The translations under genes were made by a program, and so were the position numbers. From NCBI RefSeq assembly GCF_025369935.1, contig NZ_CP104467.1, positions 6,021,001 to 6,085,000 on the forward strand: a DNA stretch of 64,000 nt. Reading direction: 5' to 3'. The DNA comes from Paenibacillus andongensis. GTDB taxonomy: Bacteria > Bacillota > Bacilli > Paenibacillales > NBRC-103111. Positions 44,643 to 54,275 of the stretch are shown here, piece by piece. The notes under the pieces are model-generated. The model had not been told where the DNA came from. It made no database searches and was given only the letters and a program-made list of their open reading frames with translations. Every line of letters begins with the position of its first letter. Position 1 is the first letter of the stretch.

Positions 44643-45800
44643 ATGACAGAACCCCTTTTTATCGTTTCCAAAGAGGATTGGTCCTTGCACCGTAAAGGAT
44701 ACCAAGATCAAACTAGACATCAAGAAAAGGTCAAAGAAGCCATTAAACAGAATCTTCCCGATCTGGTTACCGACGAAAGCATTGTCATGTCCAATGGAAA
44801 ACAGGTCGTGAAAGTACCTATTAAGAGTCTGGATGAATATCGATTCCGCTATAACTTTAGTAAAGGAAAACACGTTGGTCAGGGCGACGGGGACTCACAG
44901 GTCGGCGATGTGTTGGGTACAGATCCACAGCCAGCCCAAGCCCCTGGGAAAGGTGAGGGTGCAGGTGATCAAGCTGGCGAGGATTACTATGAAGCGGAAG
45001 TGAGCATGGAGGAACTGCAAGCCATGTTGTTCTCAGAGCTGGAGCTGCCCAATTTGAAGAAAAAAGATAAGCGCAATATGACGACGACAGAAGTGATTTT
45101 CAACGATATCCGCAAAAAAGGGATTATGTCCAACATCGATAAGAAACGGACCATTCTGGAGAATATGCGGCGTAATTCGCGCTCGAACTCCCCTGGGATC
45201 CATCATATTAGTCCCGATGACCTTCGTTTCAAAACGTGGGAAGAGGTAGAGAAACCTCACTCGAATGCACTGATTATTGCGATGATGGACACCTCCGGTT
45301 CCATGGGTTCCTTTGAGAAATATATAGCCCGCAGCTTCTTCTTCTGGATGACACGCTTCCTGCGTACGAAGTATGAGAATGTCGAAATTGTATTTATTGC
45401 TCACCATACGGAAGCTAAAGAGGTCACGGAGGAAGAGTTTTTCACCAAAGGCGAAAGCGGAGGTACGATTTGCTCCTCGGCTTACCAAGCCGCGATTGAT
45501 ATTATCGACAAACGGTACCCGCCATCACAATTCAATATTTATCCGTTTCATTTCTCCGATGGAGATAATTTGACGTCAGATAACGAACGCTGTGTGAAGC
45601 TCATTACGCAGTTGATGGAGCGCTCCAACATGTTCGGCTACGGAGAAGTCAACCAGTACAACCGCAGCAGTACACTCATGTCCGCTTTTCGCCATATTCA
45701 TGATCCCAAATTTCTTCATTATGTCATTCGTGAGAAAGGTGAAGTGTACAAAGCACTGAAAACCTTTTTTACCAAGCAGGAAGGAGTGGCTGTTCAGTGA
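44643..45800 (+). CDS. yhbH: YhbH-family (DUF444) sporulation protein
   Basis: A 385-residue DUF444 protein. The start has AGGAGG upstream. The N-terminal third is charged with a low-complexity [14 protein letters not shown] linker. The C-terminal half is VWA-like with a MIDAS motif DTSGSMGS. In Bacillus it acts with PrkA kinase and SpoVR in mother-cell sporulation; prkA is not in this window. It overlaps spoVR by 4 nt. Confidence 0.93.
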   Translation: MTEPLFIVSKEDWSLHRKGYQDQTRHQEKVKEAIKQNLPDLVTDESIVMSNGKQVVKVPIKSLDEYRFRYNFSKGKHVGQGDGDSQVGDVLGTDPQPAQAPGKGEGAGDQAGEDYYEAEVSMEELQAMLFSELELPNLKKKDKRNMTTTEVIFNDIRKKGIMSNIDKKRTILENMRRNSRSNSPGIHHISPDDLRFKTWEEVEKPHSNALIIAMMDTSGSMGSFEKYIARSFFFWMTRFLRTKYENVEIVFIAHHTEAKEVTEEEFFTKGESGGTICSSAYQAAIDIIDKRYPPSQFNIYPFHFSDGDNLTSDNERCVKLITQLMERSNMFGYGEVNQYNRSSTLMSAFRHIHDPKFLHYVIREKGEVYKALKTFFTKQEGVAVQ

Positions 45801-47227
45801 GTAAAACCGAAATCCAAAAGCTCGAATACGCCATTGATGAAATAACGGAAATTGCTAAAGGCTTTGGACTTGATTTCTTCCCGATGAGGTATGAAATCTG
45901 CCCCGCCGAAATTATATATACCTTCGGTGCCTATGGGATGCCGACGCGTTACAGTCACTGGAGTTTCGGTAAAAACTTTCACCGCATGAAAACACAGTAT
46001 GATTTTGGACTGAGCAAAATTTACGAATTGGTCATTAACTCTGACCCCTGTTATGCCTTCTTGCTAGATGGGAATTCTCTCATCCAAAATAAGCTGATTG
46101 TCGCACACGTGCTTGCCCACTGTGATTTCTTCAAAAATAACGCCCGCTTCGCAAATACGAATCGCAATATGGTAGAAAGCATGTCCGCTACCGCCGAACG
46201 AATTCGGCAATATGAAATCGAACACGGCATTGACGAAGTCGAGCAATTCATTGACGCCGTGCTAGCTATTCAGGAGCACATTGATCCTGTCCTGACCCTA
46301 TCCTATCGACAGTCGCGCAAGCGCCAAGAAACCAATAAAGCCTCAACCCCAGCCGCACGTTCCAAAGCAACCTATGGATATGAGGATATTTGGGATCTAG
46401 ATGTTAAGAACATCCCCTCTGCACCTGAAAAAGAGGAAAACAAACGCTTTCCACCTCAGCCTGAGAAAGATATTTTGCTCTTCATCGAGGAGAATGCCCC
46501 TTATATGGAAGATTGGCAGCGGGATATTCTGACGATGCTCCGCGATGAAATGCTCTATTTCTGGCCGCAGCTAGAAACGAAAATCATGAACGAAGGCTGG
46601 GCGTCGTATTGGCACCAACGCATACTACGCGAATTGGATTTGACGGAAGAGGAGACGATTGAGTACTCCAAGCTCAACTCCTCGGTCGTGGTTCCGTCCC
46701 GTCATACCTTAAATCCTTATTATCTCGGGCTCAAAATTTATGAAGACATCGAGAAGCACTGGGACAATCCGACGGAGGAAGAAATAAGAAGACATGGGCG
46801 TGAACCCGGTAGTGGTCGAAAGAAAATATTTGAGGTTCGCGAATACGAATCGGATACTTCTTTTATCCGGAATTATTTGAATAAACCACTTGTGGAAGAA
46901 CTCGATTTATATGTATTTGAAAAGAAAGGCCCTGAATGGAAGATTACGGATAAAACGTGGGAAAACACCCGGGATCAGCTGATCTACTCGCGTGTAAATG
47001 GCGGCTTCCCCTACATTGTTGTGGAAGATGGCGACTACCAGCGCAGCGGCGAGTTGTATTTGAAGCACGCTTTCGAAGGGGTCGAACTTGATCTCAAGTA
47101 TGTCGAGCGAACGCTCCCCTACATTTACAAACTCTGGGGCAAATCGATTCATATGCACACCATCGTGGAAGATAAGCCGGTTTTGTTCACTTTTGACGGG
47201 AAGAAGCATCATCGTCGTTTTCTGTAA
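45797..47227 (+). CDS. spoVR: Stage V sporulation protein R
   Basis: A 476-residue SpoVR-family protein, involved in spore cortex formation in Bacillus. It starts with GTG at 45797 in a GTGA overlap with yhbH. Family-typical stretches are [42 protein letters not shown] and [15 protein letters not shown]. No signal or membrane segment is seen. Confidence 0.95.
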   Translation: MSKTEIQKLEYAIDEITEIAKGFGLDFFPMRYEICPAEIIYTFGAYGMPTRYSHWSFGKNFHRMKTQYDFGLSKIYELVINSDPCYAFLLDGNSLIQNKLIVAHVLAHCDFFKNNARFANTNRNMVESMSATAERIRQYEIEHGIDEVEQFIDAVLAIQEHIDPVLTLSYRQSRKRQETNKASTPAARSKATYGYEDIWDLDVKNIPSAPEKEENKRFPPQPEKDILLFIEENAPYMEDWQRDILTMLRDEMLYFWPQLETKIMNEGWASYWHQRILRELDLTEEETIEYSKLNSSVVVPSRHTLNPYYLGLKIYEDIEKHWDNPTEEEIRRHGREPGSGRKKIFEVREYESDTSFIRNYLNKPLVEELDLYVFEKKGPEWKITDKTWENTRDQLIYSRVNGGFPYIVVEDGDYQRSGELYLKHAFEGVELDLKYVERTLPYIYKLWGKSIHMHTIVEDKPVLFTFDGKKHHRRFL

Positions 47228-47234
47228 ATACGAT

Positions 47235-47268
47235 GAGGCCACTTGAGCGCATTAGTTCAAGCGGCCTC
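47235..47268 (+). terminator. Intrinsic terminator after spoVR
   Basis: A stem GAGGCCaCTTGA/TTCAAGcGGCCTC with a 9-nt loop, 8 nt behind the spoVR stop. The following run (TATTTGC) is only weakly T-rich. Confidence 0.7.
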
Positions 47269-47411
47269 TATTTGCATCTGGTTTATTTTCCCGAACCTCG
47301 ACAGAAATAGTGGTATTCCGACAACGATAATCGACGGACTTATAACTTAATAGATGATATTCTTAACTCTCAGTTGTTTATATTTATTTTTTTGATAGGA
47401 GATGAGTTGAA

Positions 47412-47624
47412 GTGAGAATGAATATTCTTTTTAACAAAACACCGATTTCTGTCAATTTCGTTGGAACGGACCACAAATTAATTCCCTCTCTGATCAACGC
47501 TCTTCGTTATAACAAATTTACAACGATGAACCTTGCTCAACCGTTAGAGCACGTTGATTTGTTTAGTTCGGAAGCCATTTTATATGCCAAAGATGGGAAT
47601 AAAGCAAGAATCCCAATTTTTTAA
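47412..47624 (+). CDS. Small hypothetical protein
   Basis: A 70-residue ORF starting with GTG at 47412 (AGGAG 10 nt upstream) and followed by a strong terminator. The sequence starts MRMNILFNKTPISVNFVG. It has no membrane helix, signal peptide or recognised family. The clear ribosome binding site and private terminator argue that it is real; a later ATG at 47418 is possible. Confidence 0.5.
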   Translation: MRMNILFNKTPISVNFVGTDHKLIPSLINALRYNKFTTMNLAQPLEHVDLFSSEAILYAKDGNKARIPIF

Positions 47625-47687
47625 TGACATAATCGTTACATACGCATAAAGCTCTGACCCAAAAGTAAACAAGTTCACTTAGGGCAC

Positions 47688-47738
47688 AGAAAACAAAAAA
47701 ATGAGACGGCATACTTGCCTTCTCATTTTTTTGTTTTC
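47688..47738. terminator. Strong bidirectional terminator
   Basis: Arms GAAAACAAAAAAATGAGA and TCTCATTTTTTTGTTTTC form an 18-bp perfect stem with a short GC-containing loop. The flanking A and T runs let it work in both directions, ending the small ORF and any minus-strand transcript. Confidence 0.85.
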
Positions 47739-47778
47739 TTGCGATTGCTATGGAAAGTCACCCCGACCTCTAGTTAGC

Positions 47779-47953
47779 GGAACGTAATGACGTTATTTCG
47801 AGAAATCTGCGCATAAAATCGATTGAGAGGAACGAGAGGGCGCTATTTGATCAAAAAGGAGCGATCCGTAGACAAAAAGCCGGAAATAACGCATCCTCGT
47901 TCCTCTTCCTCAGGATTTCGGCTGTTTTCGTCCAAATAACGCCTCTACGTTCC
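47779..47953. repeat. Four-unit inverted repeat element
   Basis: A 20-bp unit of the type GGAACGNNNNGRCGYTATTT occurs twice forward (47779-47798 and 47829-47848) and twice inverted (47884-47903 and 47934-47953), with regular spacing of about 50 bp. The two halves can fold back on each other. It resembles palindromic intergenic repeats I associate with Paenibacillus genomes. Confidence 0.65.
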
Positions 47954-48032
47954 CTCGACACCATGCTTGAGCTTTTGCCGTTACTATTCGAGCCTTCCAA
48001 ACTAGTTACCGCTCTGCCATCGGTTATCCAAA

Positions 48033-48761
48033 TTACGACTTAGCGTGCAGTTTAATAACAGCACGAATCGCCGTCATAATTTCACGTTCAACCGCTGAAG
48101 CAACAACATCGGTATGAGGGTTATAAACTTCTCTCAAATCAGCATCGGCGTAACCGTCCAGCGCAACAATCGCACCGGCACGAACGCCACGCAATGAAGC
48201 AATCACATAGAGCGCTGCGATTTCCATCTCAACAGCAAGAACGCCGGCTTGCTTGTACTTGCGGTGCGGGAATTCCTCGACACCTTGGAAGAAAGCATCC
48301 AAGGTAACGGTAATCCCTTTCCGCACAAGACCATCCGTCTCTGATGCGGCTTCGAACAATGCCTGCACGACATCCAAGTCAGCAACTGCTGGGAAGCCAT
48401 GCGGAACGAGTTGGCGAGTTAAGCCCTCTTCTCTCACAGCTGCCGTACTGACGACTAAGCTGCCTGGCGGCACATCAGCCGAATAGGAACCTGCTGTACC
48501 AACGCGAATCAGTGTCTTCACGCCGCCTTTGATCAGCTCCTCGAAGCAAACCGCCGCACCCGGCGAGCCAACGCCATGGCTGACAACCGTAATCGGAACG
48601 CCTTGGAATTCACCGACAAATGTGCGGTATTCACGGCTGAAGGCGAGTTCTTTGCTATGATCAAGCTTGCTGGCTATGACTTCCGCGCGAAAGGGGTCAC
48701 CGCATACGATCGCATAGGGTGATAAATCCTCTGAATGAACCTGTAAAATTGGCAATAGCAT
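48033..48761 (-). CDS. Nucleoside phosphorylase
   Basis: About 242 residues from the ATG at 48761 (AAGGAG, 10-nt spacing), one base after the stop of the upstream gene. It belongs to the PNP/uridine phosphorylase family: AIVCGDPFRAEVIASKL at the phosphate site, THLIRVGTAG-like RVGTAGSYS, and VEMEIAALYVIASLRG at the ribose site. It cleaves nucleosides with phosphate to base and ribose-1-phosphate. As the last gene of the nucleoside importer operon it fits salvage of imported nucleosides. Purine versus uridine preference is not clear. Confidence 0.88.
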   Translation of the reverse strand: MLLPILQVHSEDLSPYAIVCGDPFRAEVIASKLDHSKELAFSREYRTFVGEFQGVPITVVSHGVGSPGAAVCFEELIKGGVKTLIRVGTAGSYSADVPPGSLVVSTAAVREEGLTRQLVPHGFPAVADLDVVQALFEAASETDGLVRKGITVTLDAFFQGVEEFPHRKYKQAGVLAVEMEIAALYVIASLRGVRAGAIVALDGYADADLREVYNPHTDVVASAVEREIMTAIRAVIKLHAKS

Positions 48762-48762
48762 G

Positions 48763-49434
48763 TCAATCAAACTCCTTCTTTTCCCATTCATCTTCGGGAA
48801 TCGGAATCGCTTCCCCCGAGAAGCGCTGCTCTTGGAATGGATCGGCCACATTATGGAAGCCGTTTTGTTCCCAGAAGCCTTCACGGTCAGCTGTCATAAA
48901 TTCGACGCCTCGAATCCATTTCGGACTTTTCCAAAAATACAGATGAGGCACAATCAACCGTAGAGGCCAACCATGTTTAGGCGTCAGCGGCTTCCCATCA
49001 TATTTCAAAGCCAACAAAACGTGATCGCCCATCAGATCCTCGAGCGGGACGTTCGTTTCATAATCGTTGTCGGCATGCAGCATGACGAACTTGCCTTGCG
49101 GCTTTATATCCAGCAGGCGAAGGAAATCGCGAAATAGAATCCCTTCCCAAGCCGTGTCAAGCTTAGACCAACGGGTTACGCAGTGAATATCGCAGAGGAC
49201 TTGCGTTTGAGGCATCGCCAGCAATTGTTTATAAGTGACAACTTTGTCCTCTTCGACCTCGCCAAACACTCGCAATGTCCACTCACCCATGTCGTATTCC
49301 GGTACTTCTCCTTCATGCAAAATCGGAAACCGGTCAGTCAAAACCTGCCCCGGCGGGACTCGGTCTGACATTGCCGAACCTATAGAGGGAACCTTCATCT
49401 TTCTGATTCGATCAGCTTTGGTGTCTTTAGACAT
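48763..49434 (-). CDS. Molybdopterin-dependent oxidoreductase (YuiH-like)
   Basis: About 223 residues from the ATG at 49434. It is a sulfite-oxidase-fold molybdopterin domain with the Mo-ligating Cys in CDIHCVTRWSKLD and the family motifs WEGILFRDFL and GWPLRLIVPHLYFWKSPKWI. No twin-arginine or other signal peptide is seen, so it is probably cytoplasmic. It sits between a nucleoside permease gene (the start lies 26 nt after its stop) and the phosphorylase gene, an unusual partner for nucleoside uptake. Substrate unknown. Confidence 0.85.
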   Translation of the reverse strand: MSKDTKADRIRKMKVPSIGSAMSDRVPPGQVLTDRFPILHEGEVPEYDMGEWTLRVFGEVEEDKVVTYKQLLAMPQTQVLCDIHCVTRWSKLDTAWEGILFRDFLRLLDIKPQGKFVMLHADNDYETNVPLEDLMGDHVLLALKYDGKPLTPKHGWPLRLIVPHLYFWKSPKWIRGVEFMTADREGFWEQNGFHNVADPFQEQRFSGEAIPIPEDEWEKKEFD

Positions 49435-49459
49435 CTGTTCATTATCTCCTTTTAGCAGC

Positions 49460-50383
49460 CTAGCGCGAGCTTCCGTTAGCTTTCTGAGCATCTGCCATGT
49501 AACTGCTCTTTCTAAAAAAGAGCATCGCAAGCAGCGTCACAATATAAGGAAGCATTTGTGTGAAATGAGTCGGCAGCGAGAAGCCCTGCAGCCTGATGCT
49601 GAATGCATCCATCAGTCCGAACAGGAGACTTGATGCCATAACGCCAAGCGGATTGGCTTGTCCTAACATCGTTGCGACCAGCGCTATAAAGCCTCTTCCC
49701 GCCGTCATGCCTTCGGTAAACATCGTGACTTGACCGAGTGACAGCTGAGCGCCTGCCAACCCGCAAAGCAAGCCGCAAATTAACACGGCCAGATACTGCA
49801 TACGGCTTACTTTAATGCCTATACTTTTCGCAGCAATTGGGTTTTCACCCACGGCCAGTAATCGGAAGCCAAGGACTGATCTAAACAAAAAGTACTGCAG
49901 GCCAAGCACCAGTGCAAAGGCCAAGTAAACAAGCGGGGAATGGCCTGATATAATACCGCCGATAACAGGAATATCTTGCACAAAAGGAATGTTCCACTTC
50001 GGCAGCCCCACCATATTTTTATCGTAGAAGGCGCCTTTCACGTGGAAAATGGCTTTGAGGCAGAACGCTGTTAAGCCCAGCGCTAGAAAATTAAATGAAA
50101 TACCGACGACGATCACGTTCGCTTGCAAATGGATGCTTATATACGCAAATGCAAGCGAAAAAACCATCGTCACCGCAATCGCAATCAAGACAGCTAGATA
50201 CACATTGCCAGAATAATGATTGCCTACAATAGCAGAGAACGCGCCAACAAGAACGAAGCCTTCCAAACCAACATTGAACAACCCCACTCTTGAGCATATC
50301 GCACCGCCGAGCGCAGCGAGGAGAATCGGAGCAACCATCCGAATCATGGAATTAAATAACGAAACATCAAGAAGATGCTGCAC
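49460..50383 (-). CDS. nupQ: Nucleoside ABC transporter permease (NupQ-like)
   Basis: A 307-residue permease of the branched-chain/BMP type with about nine hydrophobic helices; the EAA-like loop includes AVGENPIAAKSIGIKVSR. It starts with GTG at 50383 with GGAGG 8 nt upstream and overlaps the preceding permease by 17 nt. It is the second permease of a guanosine/nucleoside importer like B. subtilis NupNOPQ. Confidence 0.87.
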   Translation of the reverse strand: MQHLLDVSLFNSMIRMVAPILLAALGGAICSRVGLFNVGLEGFVLVGAFSAIVGNHYSGNVYLAVLIAIAVTMVFSLAFAYISIHLQANVIVVGISFNFLALGLTAFCLKAIFHVKGAFYDKNMVGLPKWNIPFVQDIPVIGGIISGHSPLVYLAFALVLGLQYFLFRSVLGFRLLAVGENPIAAKSIGIKVSRMQYLAVLICGLLCGLAGAQLSLGQVTMFTEGMTAGRGFIALVATMLGQANPLGVMASSLLFGLMDAFSIRLQGFSLPTHFTQMLPYIVTLLAMLFFRKSSYMADAQKANGSSR

Positions 50384-51434
50384 CGCTTCCCCCTCCTTTC
50401 CTGCGTTTCCATAGGGTATAACTGAACTTAGCCGTGACGAACAAGATCAAGAGAGACTGAATGACACTCGATATTTCAAGGGGTATGCTCGTGTTTCGTT
50501 CAACACCCATACCGCCTGTCTGAAGTGCAGCCAGAAGAACTGCGGCAATAGTCGTACCAAGCGGATGCGCGCCAGAAAGCAGCGTAGCCATTATGCCGGA
50601 CCATGCGAAACCCGGATTCGTTATCATGCCGTCCGTATAGCGGTACTGCATGCCGAGCACTTCGACAGCGCCTGCAAGACCAGCAAAACCACCACTCGCA
50701 AACATGCTGGCGAGCATTAATTTACCACGGTTTACGCCGCCATAAGCGGCAAACAACGGATTGTAGCCAAGCATGCGGATTTCATAACCGGCAGCACTGT
50801 ATTTAATAAACAAGAATAAGAGAACCGCAAAAACAATGGCGATGATGAAACCCGCATGCATGCTCATCCCTTGGAAAAGCTTGGGCAGCCATATGCTTTT
50901 ATCAACCATCATCGTTTGTGCGAGTGCAGCTGAACCTGTTTTATCCTTGAGCGGATAGGCAACCAAATAGCCTGCAAACAAAGCTGCAATATAATTGAGC
51001 AAGAGTGTGGTGACAATCAAATTCATTTTAAATCGCGCGTCAAGCCAACCAGCAAGGGCTGACCATATACCGCCGACTGCAATACCGCCTAGCAGTGCTG
51101 CAAATAATTTAAATAGTGCAGGTCCAGGAAAATAGAGCGCAATCATCGCGCTTGTTAAAGCACCGAGAATCATTTGACCTTCCGAACCCATGTTGAAAAA
51201 TCCGGCGCGGAAGGCAATCGAAACGCCTAATCCAACTAATATAAGCGGTGTCGCGCGTGTCAATGTATTTGTAAAAAAATAAAAATTGCCAAAAGCGCCT
51301 TTCCACATTTGTGCGTATGTGTCCGAAATAGAGCCGCCAATCAAGACGATGGCAATGGCCCCGCCCAGTAAACCGATACATACAGCAATAAGCGGCTGCA
51401 GAAGCGCCCCAATGTTACCTTTCCAATTAAGCAT
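50367..51434 (-). CDS. nupP: Nucleoside ABC transporter permease (NupP-like)
   Basis: A 355-residue integral membrane permease with about ten helices. The conserved NMGSEGQMILGAL and MLGYNPLFAAYGGVNRGK motifs are typical of BMP-family nucleoside transporters. Its ATG (AGGAGG upstream) overlaps the ATPase stop by 8 nt. Confidence 0.88.
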   Translation of the reverse strand: MLNWKGNIGALLQPLIAVCIGLLGGAIAIVLIGGSISDTYAQMWKGAFGNFYFFTNTLTRATPLILVGLGVSIAFRAGFFNMGSEGQMILGALTSAMIALYFPGPALFKLFAALLGGIAVGGIWSALAGWLDARFKMNLIVTTLLLNYIAALFAGYLVAYPLKDKTGSAALAQTMMVDKSIWLPKLFQGMSMHAGFIIAIVFAVLLFLFIKYSAAGYEIRMLGYNPLFAAYGGVNRGKLMLASMFASGGFAGLAGAVEVLGMQYRYTDGMITNPGFAWSGIMATLLSGAHPLGTTIAAVLLAALQTGGMGVERNTSIPLEISSVIQSLLILFVTAKFSYTLWKRRKGGGSGAASS

Positions 51435-52926
51435 GGGAATGACCTCCTGCCATCAACAGGCTGATTTGCTCCTCAGTCGCATGCTGCGCTGACAGCTCTC
51501 CCGCAATTCGCCCTTCATACATTACGATAATGCGATCAGAAAGCTTAAGAATCTCCGTCAATTCCGAAGATACCAATAGAATCGCACCCTGTTCATCACG
51601 TTTTTTCAACAGCTCATCATGGATCACTTCCATCGCTCCAACATCAACGCCACGCGTAGGTTCAGCAGCGATAAGGAACGGTTGTTTTTGGGCTATTTCT
51701 CTGGCTACAATCAGTTTCTGAAGATTGCCTCCAGACAGAAATTTGACTTTCGTATCCTGAGAACCCGTTTTAATCTGGAATTGCTGGATGAATCCGTCAA
51801 CCATATTTCGCAGCGACTTACCTTGCAAAAATCCGTTACGTCGATGCGTTCTGTGATGTCCCATTGTACCATTTTCAAGTACGCTGCCTTCCTTAGCAGC
51901 CCCCCATTGGTAACGATCCTCAGGAATATGCGAAAGCCCGCTTTCTCTGATCTCACGAACCGAACGGCCTGTAATGTCTTTGCCCATCAAACGAATGTGA
52001 CCTTGATCGATCGGCTGGAGTCCTGTAATGCTTTGGATCAGCTCAGACTGTCCGTTACCGGAAATACCAGCGACGCCTAAGATCTCACCAGCCTTCACCT
52101 CAAAACTGACGCGATCCAATATGGGCTTCCCCTTCTTGCCTTGTATCGTAATCTCCTTCACTTCGAGAACCGTTTCACCAAGTCTTGCGGCACTTTTGCT
52201 CGTTTGCACCAGGTCTCTGCCAACCATTAATCTTGAAAGTTCTTCTGCATTCGTTGCCGAAGTATCTACAGTCCCTCTGATTTTGCCGTCCCGAAGCACC
52301 GTAACTCGGTCCGCAACTTCCATGACCTCATGTAATTTGTGCGTGATGACAATGAAGCTTTTGCCCTGGCTCGCTAAGCTCTTCATAATGACAAGCAGTT
52401 CCTTCGCTTCCAGCGGTGTCAAAACGCCAGTAGGCTCGTCCAAAATAATGATATCCGCACCTTGGTAGAGCACCTTCAAAATCTCAACACGTTGTTGTAA
52501 TCCAAGCGGAAGGTCAGCGACTTTCCTGAGTGGATCGATGGGTAGTCGGTACTTGTCACACAATGCCTTAACTTGGTGCGCAGCTTTCTTTCGGTCGAAC
52601 TTCACGCCGATTTGCGGTTCATTGCCGATGACAATATTTTCAGCCACTGTAAAAGATGGAAACAGCATGAAATGCTGATGCACCATACCAATGCCATGAC
52701 GAATCGCATCCGTAGGATTCACGAATTGGATTTTTCTTCCGTGTAAAAGAATCGCGCCCGACGTTGGCTGCTCCATTCCGTAAAGGATCCGCATTAGGGT
52801 TGTTTTACCTGCCCCATTCTCGCCAACAAGCGCATGGATTTCACCTTCGCGCAGCGAAAAATCTACGTTGGAGTTGGCTTTCAAGCTCCCGTAGGTTTTG
52901 GTAATTTGGTTCATTTGAAGCAGCAT
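51427..52926 (-). CDS. nupO: Nucleoside ABC transporter ATPase, two domains (NupO-like)
   Basis: A 499-residue double ATPase. The first half has an intact Walker A GENGAGKTT, Q-loop MVHQHFMLF, signature LPLGLQQRVEIL and Walker B IILDEPTGVL. The second has the degenerate P-loop GISGNGQSEL and signature SGGNLQKLIVAREI, as usual for this family. It powers the NupPQ permeases. Confidence 0.92.
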   Translation of the reverse strand: MLLQMNQITKTYGSLKANSNVDFSLREGEIHALVGENGAGKTTLMRILYGMEQPTSGAILLHGRKIQFVNPTDAIRHGIGMVHQHFMLFPSFTVAENIVIGNEPQIGVKFDRKKAAHQVKALCDKYRLPIDPLRKVADLPLGLQQRVEILKVLYQGADIIILDEPTGVLTPLEAKELLVIMKSLASQGKSFIVITHKLHEVMEVADRVTVLRDGKIRGTVDTSATNAEELSRLMVGRDLVQTSKSAARLGETVLEVKEITIQGKKGKPILDRVSFEVKAGEILGVAGISGNGQSELIQSITGLQPIDQGHIRLMGKDITGRSVREIRESGLSHIPEDRYQWGAAKEGSVLENGTMGHHRTHRRNGFLQGKSLRNMVDGFIQQFQIKTGSQDTKVKFLSGGNLQKLIVAREIAQKQPFLIAAEPTRGVDVGAMEVIHDELLKKRDEQGAILLVSSELTEILKLSDRIIVMYEGRIAGELSAQHATEEQISLLMAGGHSHA

Positions 52927-53020
52927 ATCGGGTTTCGCACTCCTTTCCTAGAAATGCGGAAACTGCCTACGTCGCCGTAAACAGTTTCCAGGGTTATATG
53001 ATGTTTGTAAGGACTTATTA

Positions 53021-54064
53021 CTATTTCAGAGGATTCGGAACCGTAACTTTGCCAGCTACGATATCGTCTTTGATGGCTTTAACTTTAGTCACAACGTCTT
53101 GACCAATAAATGGACTTAATTTGGATTTGCTTTCTTTGGTTACAAAAGTAAGACCTACTCCGTCTTCTTTCAAGCCGTAATCCATAGCGCCAAATTTAAA
53201 GGTTCCATTTACGAAATCTTTCACCGTTTGGTAAGCAACGCTGTCTGTACCTTTCAATTGAGAGAGTACGATGTGTTCAGGATCCGTCACTGTACGGTCG
53301 ATATCTTGGCCGGATGTGTAGAAGCCCTTTTCCTTAGCTGCTTCGAACACGCCCAAATCGCCAACAGCTGATGCCGCTGCGATGAAATCTGCACCTTGAG
53401 AGAATTGCGTCAATGCCAGCTCTTTCGCTTTGGCTGGATCCGTGAAGCTTCCTACATAGTTAACGATGAATTTTGCATTCGGATTCGTTGATTTCAAACC
53501 TTCTTGGAAACCGACTGTGAATTTTTTGATCAAAGGAATATCAAGTGCTGCGACCATACCGACAACATTTTTCTTAGTTGCAAGACCTGCTGCCGCACCA
53601 AGCAAGTAGGATGCCTCATGCTCGCGGAAGACTACACTTCTAACATTCGGTAAATCTACAACTGTATCAATAATAGCAAAAGATTTCTTCGGATTTTCAG
53701 CAGCTACCTTTTTCAGAGCATCCTCGGATTCAAAAGAGCTGGTAATAATAAGATCATAATTATCTGCAACAGCAGCACGCAGGTTTTGTTCAATCGCGCT
53801 GGGATCCGTAGATTCTACTGTTTTCACATCAACACCGAATTCTTTACCTGCTTTTTTAACACCCTCATCCTCTTGAGCAAAGAAAGGGTTCACACCAATT
53901 TTTTCTGGTGTTATTAGAATGATTTTTTTGGATGATTTGGTTTCAGGCGCTTTTGTTGCTTCTGCAGCTTTCGTAGCTGCCGGAGCTGCTGCATCATTTT
54001 TAGCAGTGCCGCAGCCAGTAAGCAGTAATGTAACGGCGAAAATGGATACTAACGTTTTTTTCAT
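53021..54064 (-). CDS. nupN: BMP-family nucleoside-binding lipoprotein (NupN-like)
   Basis: A 347-residue binding protein with lipobox LTGC (C18) and an Ala/Lys-rich tether. The body shows the BMP-family pattern (KIILITPEKIGVNPFFAQED, ITSSFESEDALKKVA, MVAALDIPLIKKF, and VYQTVKDF-type C-terminus). It delivers nucleosides to NupOPQ. It is the first gene of the operon; a 94-nt gap separates it from the ATPase gene. Confidence 0.9.
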   Translation of the reverse strand: MKKTLVSIFAVTLLLTGCGTAKNDAAAPAATKAAEATKAPETKSSKKIILITPEKIGVNPFFAQEDEGVKKAGKEFGVDVKTVESTDPSAIEQNLRAAVADNYDLIITSSFESEDALKKVAAENPKKSFAIIDTVVDLPNVRSVVFREHEASYLLGAAAGLATKKNVVGMVAALDIPLIKKFTVGFQEGLKSTNPNAKFIVNYVGSFTDPAKAKELALTQFSQGADFIAAASAVGDLGVFEAAKEKGFYTSGQDIDRTVTDPEHIVLSQLKGTDSVAYQTVKDFVNGTFKFGAMDYGLKEDGVGLTFVTKESKSKLSPFIGQDVVTKVKAIKDDIVAGKVTVPNPLK

Positions 54065-54137
54065 GTGTGGCTCTCCCCTTTTGATCTGTTTATTTTTTAA
54101 AATTTTTCGACAAAGTGTGACTTTTCAACTAAGACTG

Positions 54138-54166
54138 ATAGTAGTAGATTCCCTATGTCATGTCAA
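54138..54166 (-). promoter_or_regulatory. Sigma-A promoter of the nucleoside transporter operon
   Basis: A perfect -35 TTGACA (54161-54166) and TACTAT (54138-54143) are separated by 17 nt, 73 nt before the binding-protein start. No purine riboswitch could be recognised in the short leader. Confidence 0.7.
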
Positions 54167-54275
54167 GATTAAAAACGTCAACCATTATTTATTGACACCT
54201 ATCATCTTAACTGATATATTTCAATAAATCATACTATTCCTATATGAATTAAAAATTTGGAGGTGTTTTATTCTT

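Larger units (their letters stand above)
47625..48032. other. Gene-free stretch with terminator and inverted-repeat element
   Basis: This 408-nt gap lies between two convergent units. It contains a bidirectional terminator (47688-47738) and a fourfold inverted-repeat element (47779-47953). No ORF with a ribosome binding site was found. Confidence 0.7.

Noticed and set aside
47779-47953. CRISPR array
   Set aside because: Only four units, two of them inverted, with imperfect copies and no cas genes. The symmetry fits a palindromic intergenic element.
54065-54137. Purine riboswitch before the nucleoside transporter genes
   Set aside because: The leader from the predicted start site is only about 65 nt and none of the conserved purine-riboswitch loop sequences could be recognised.
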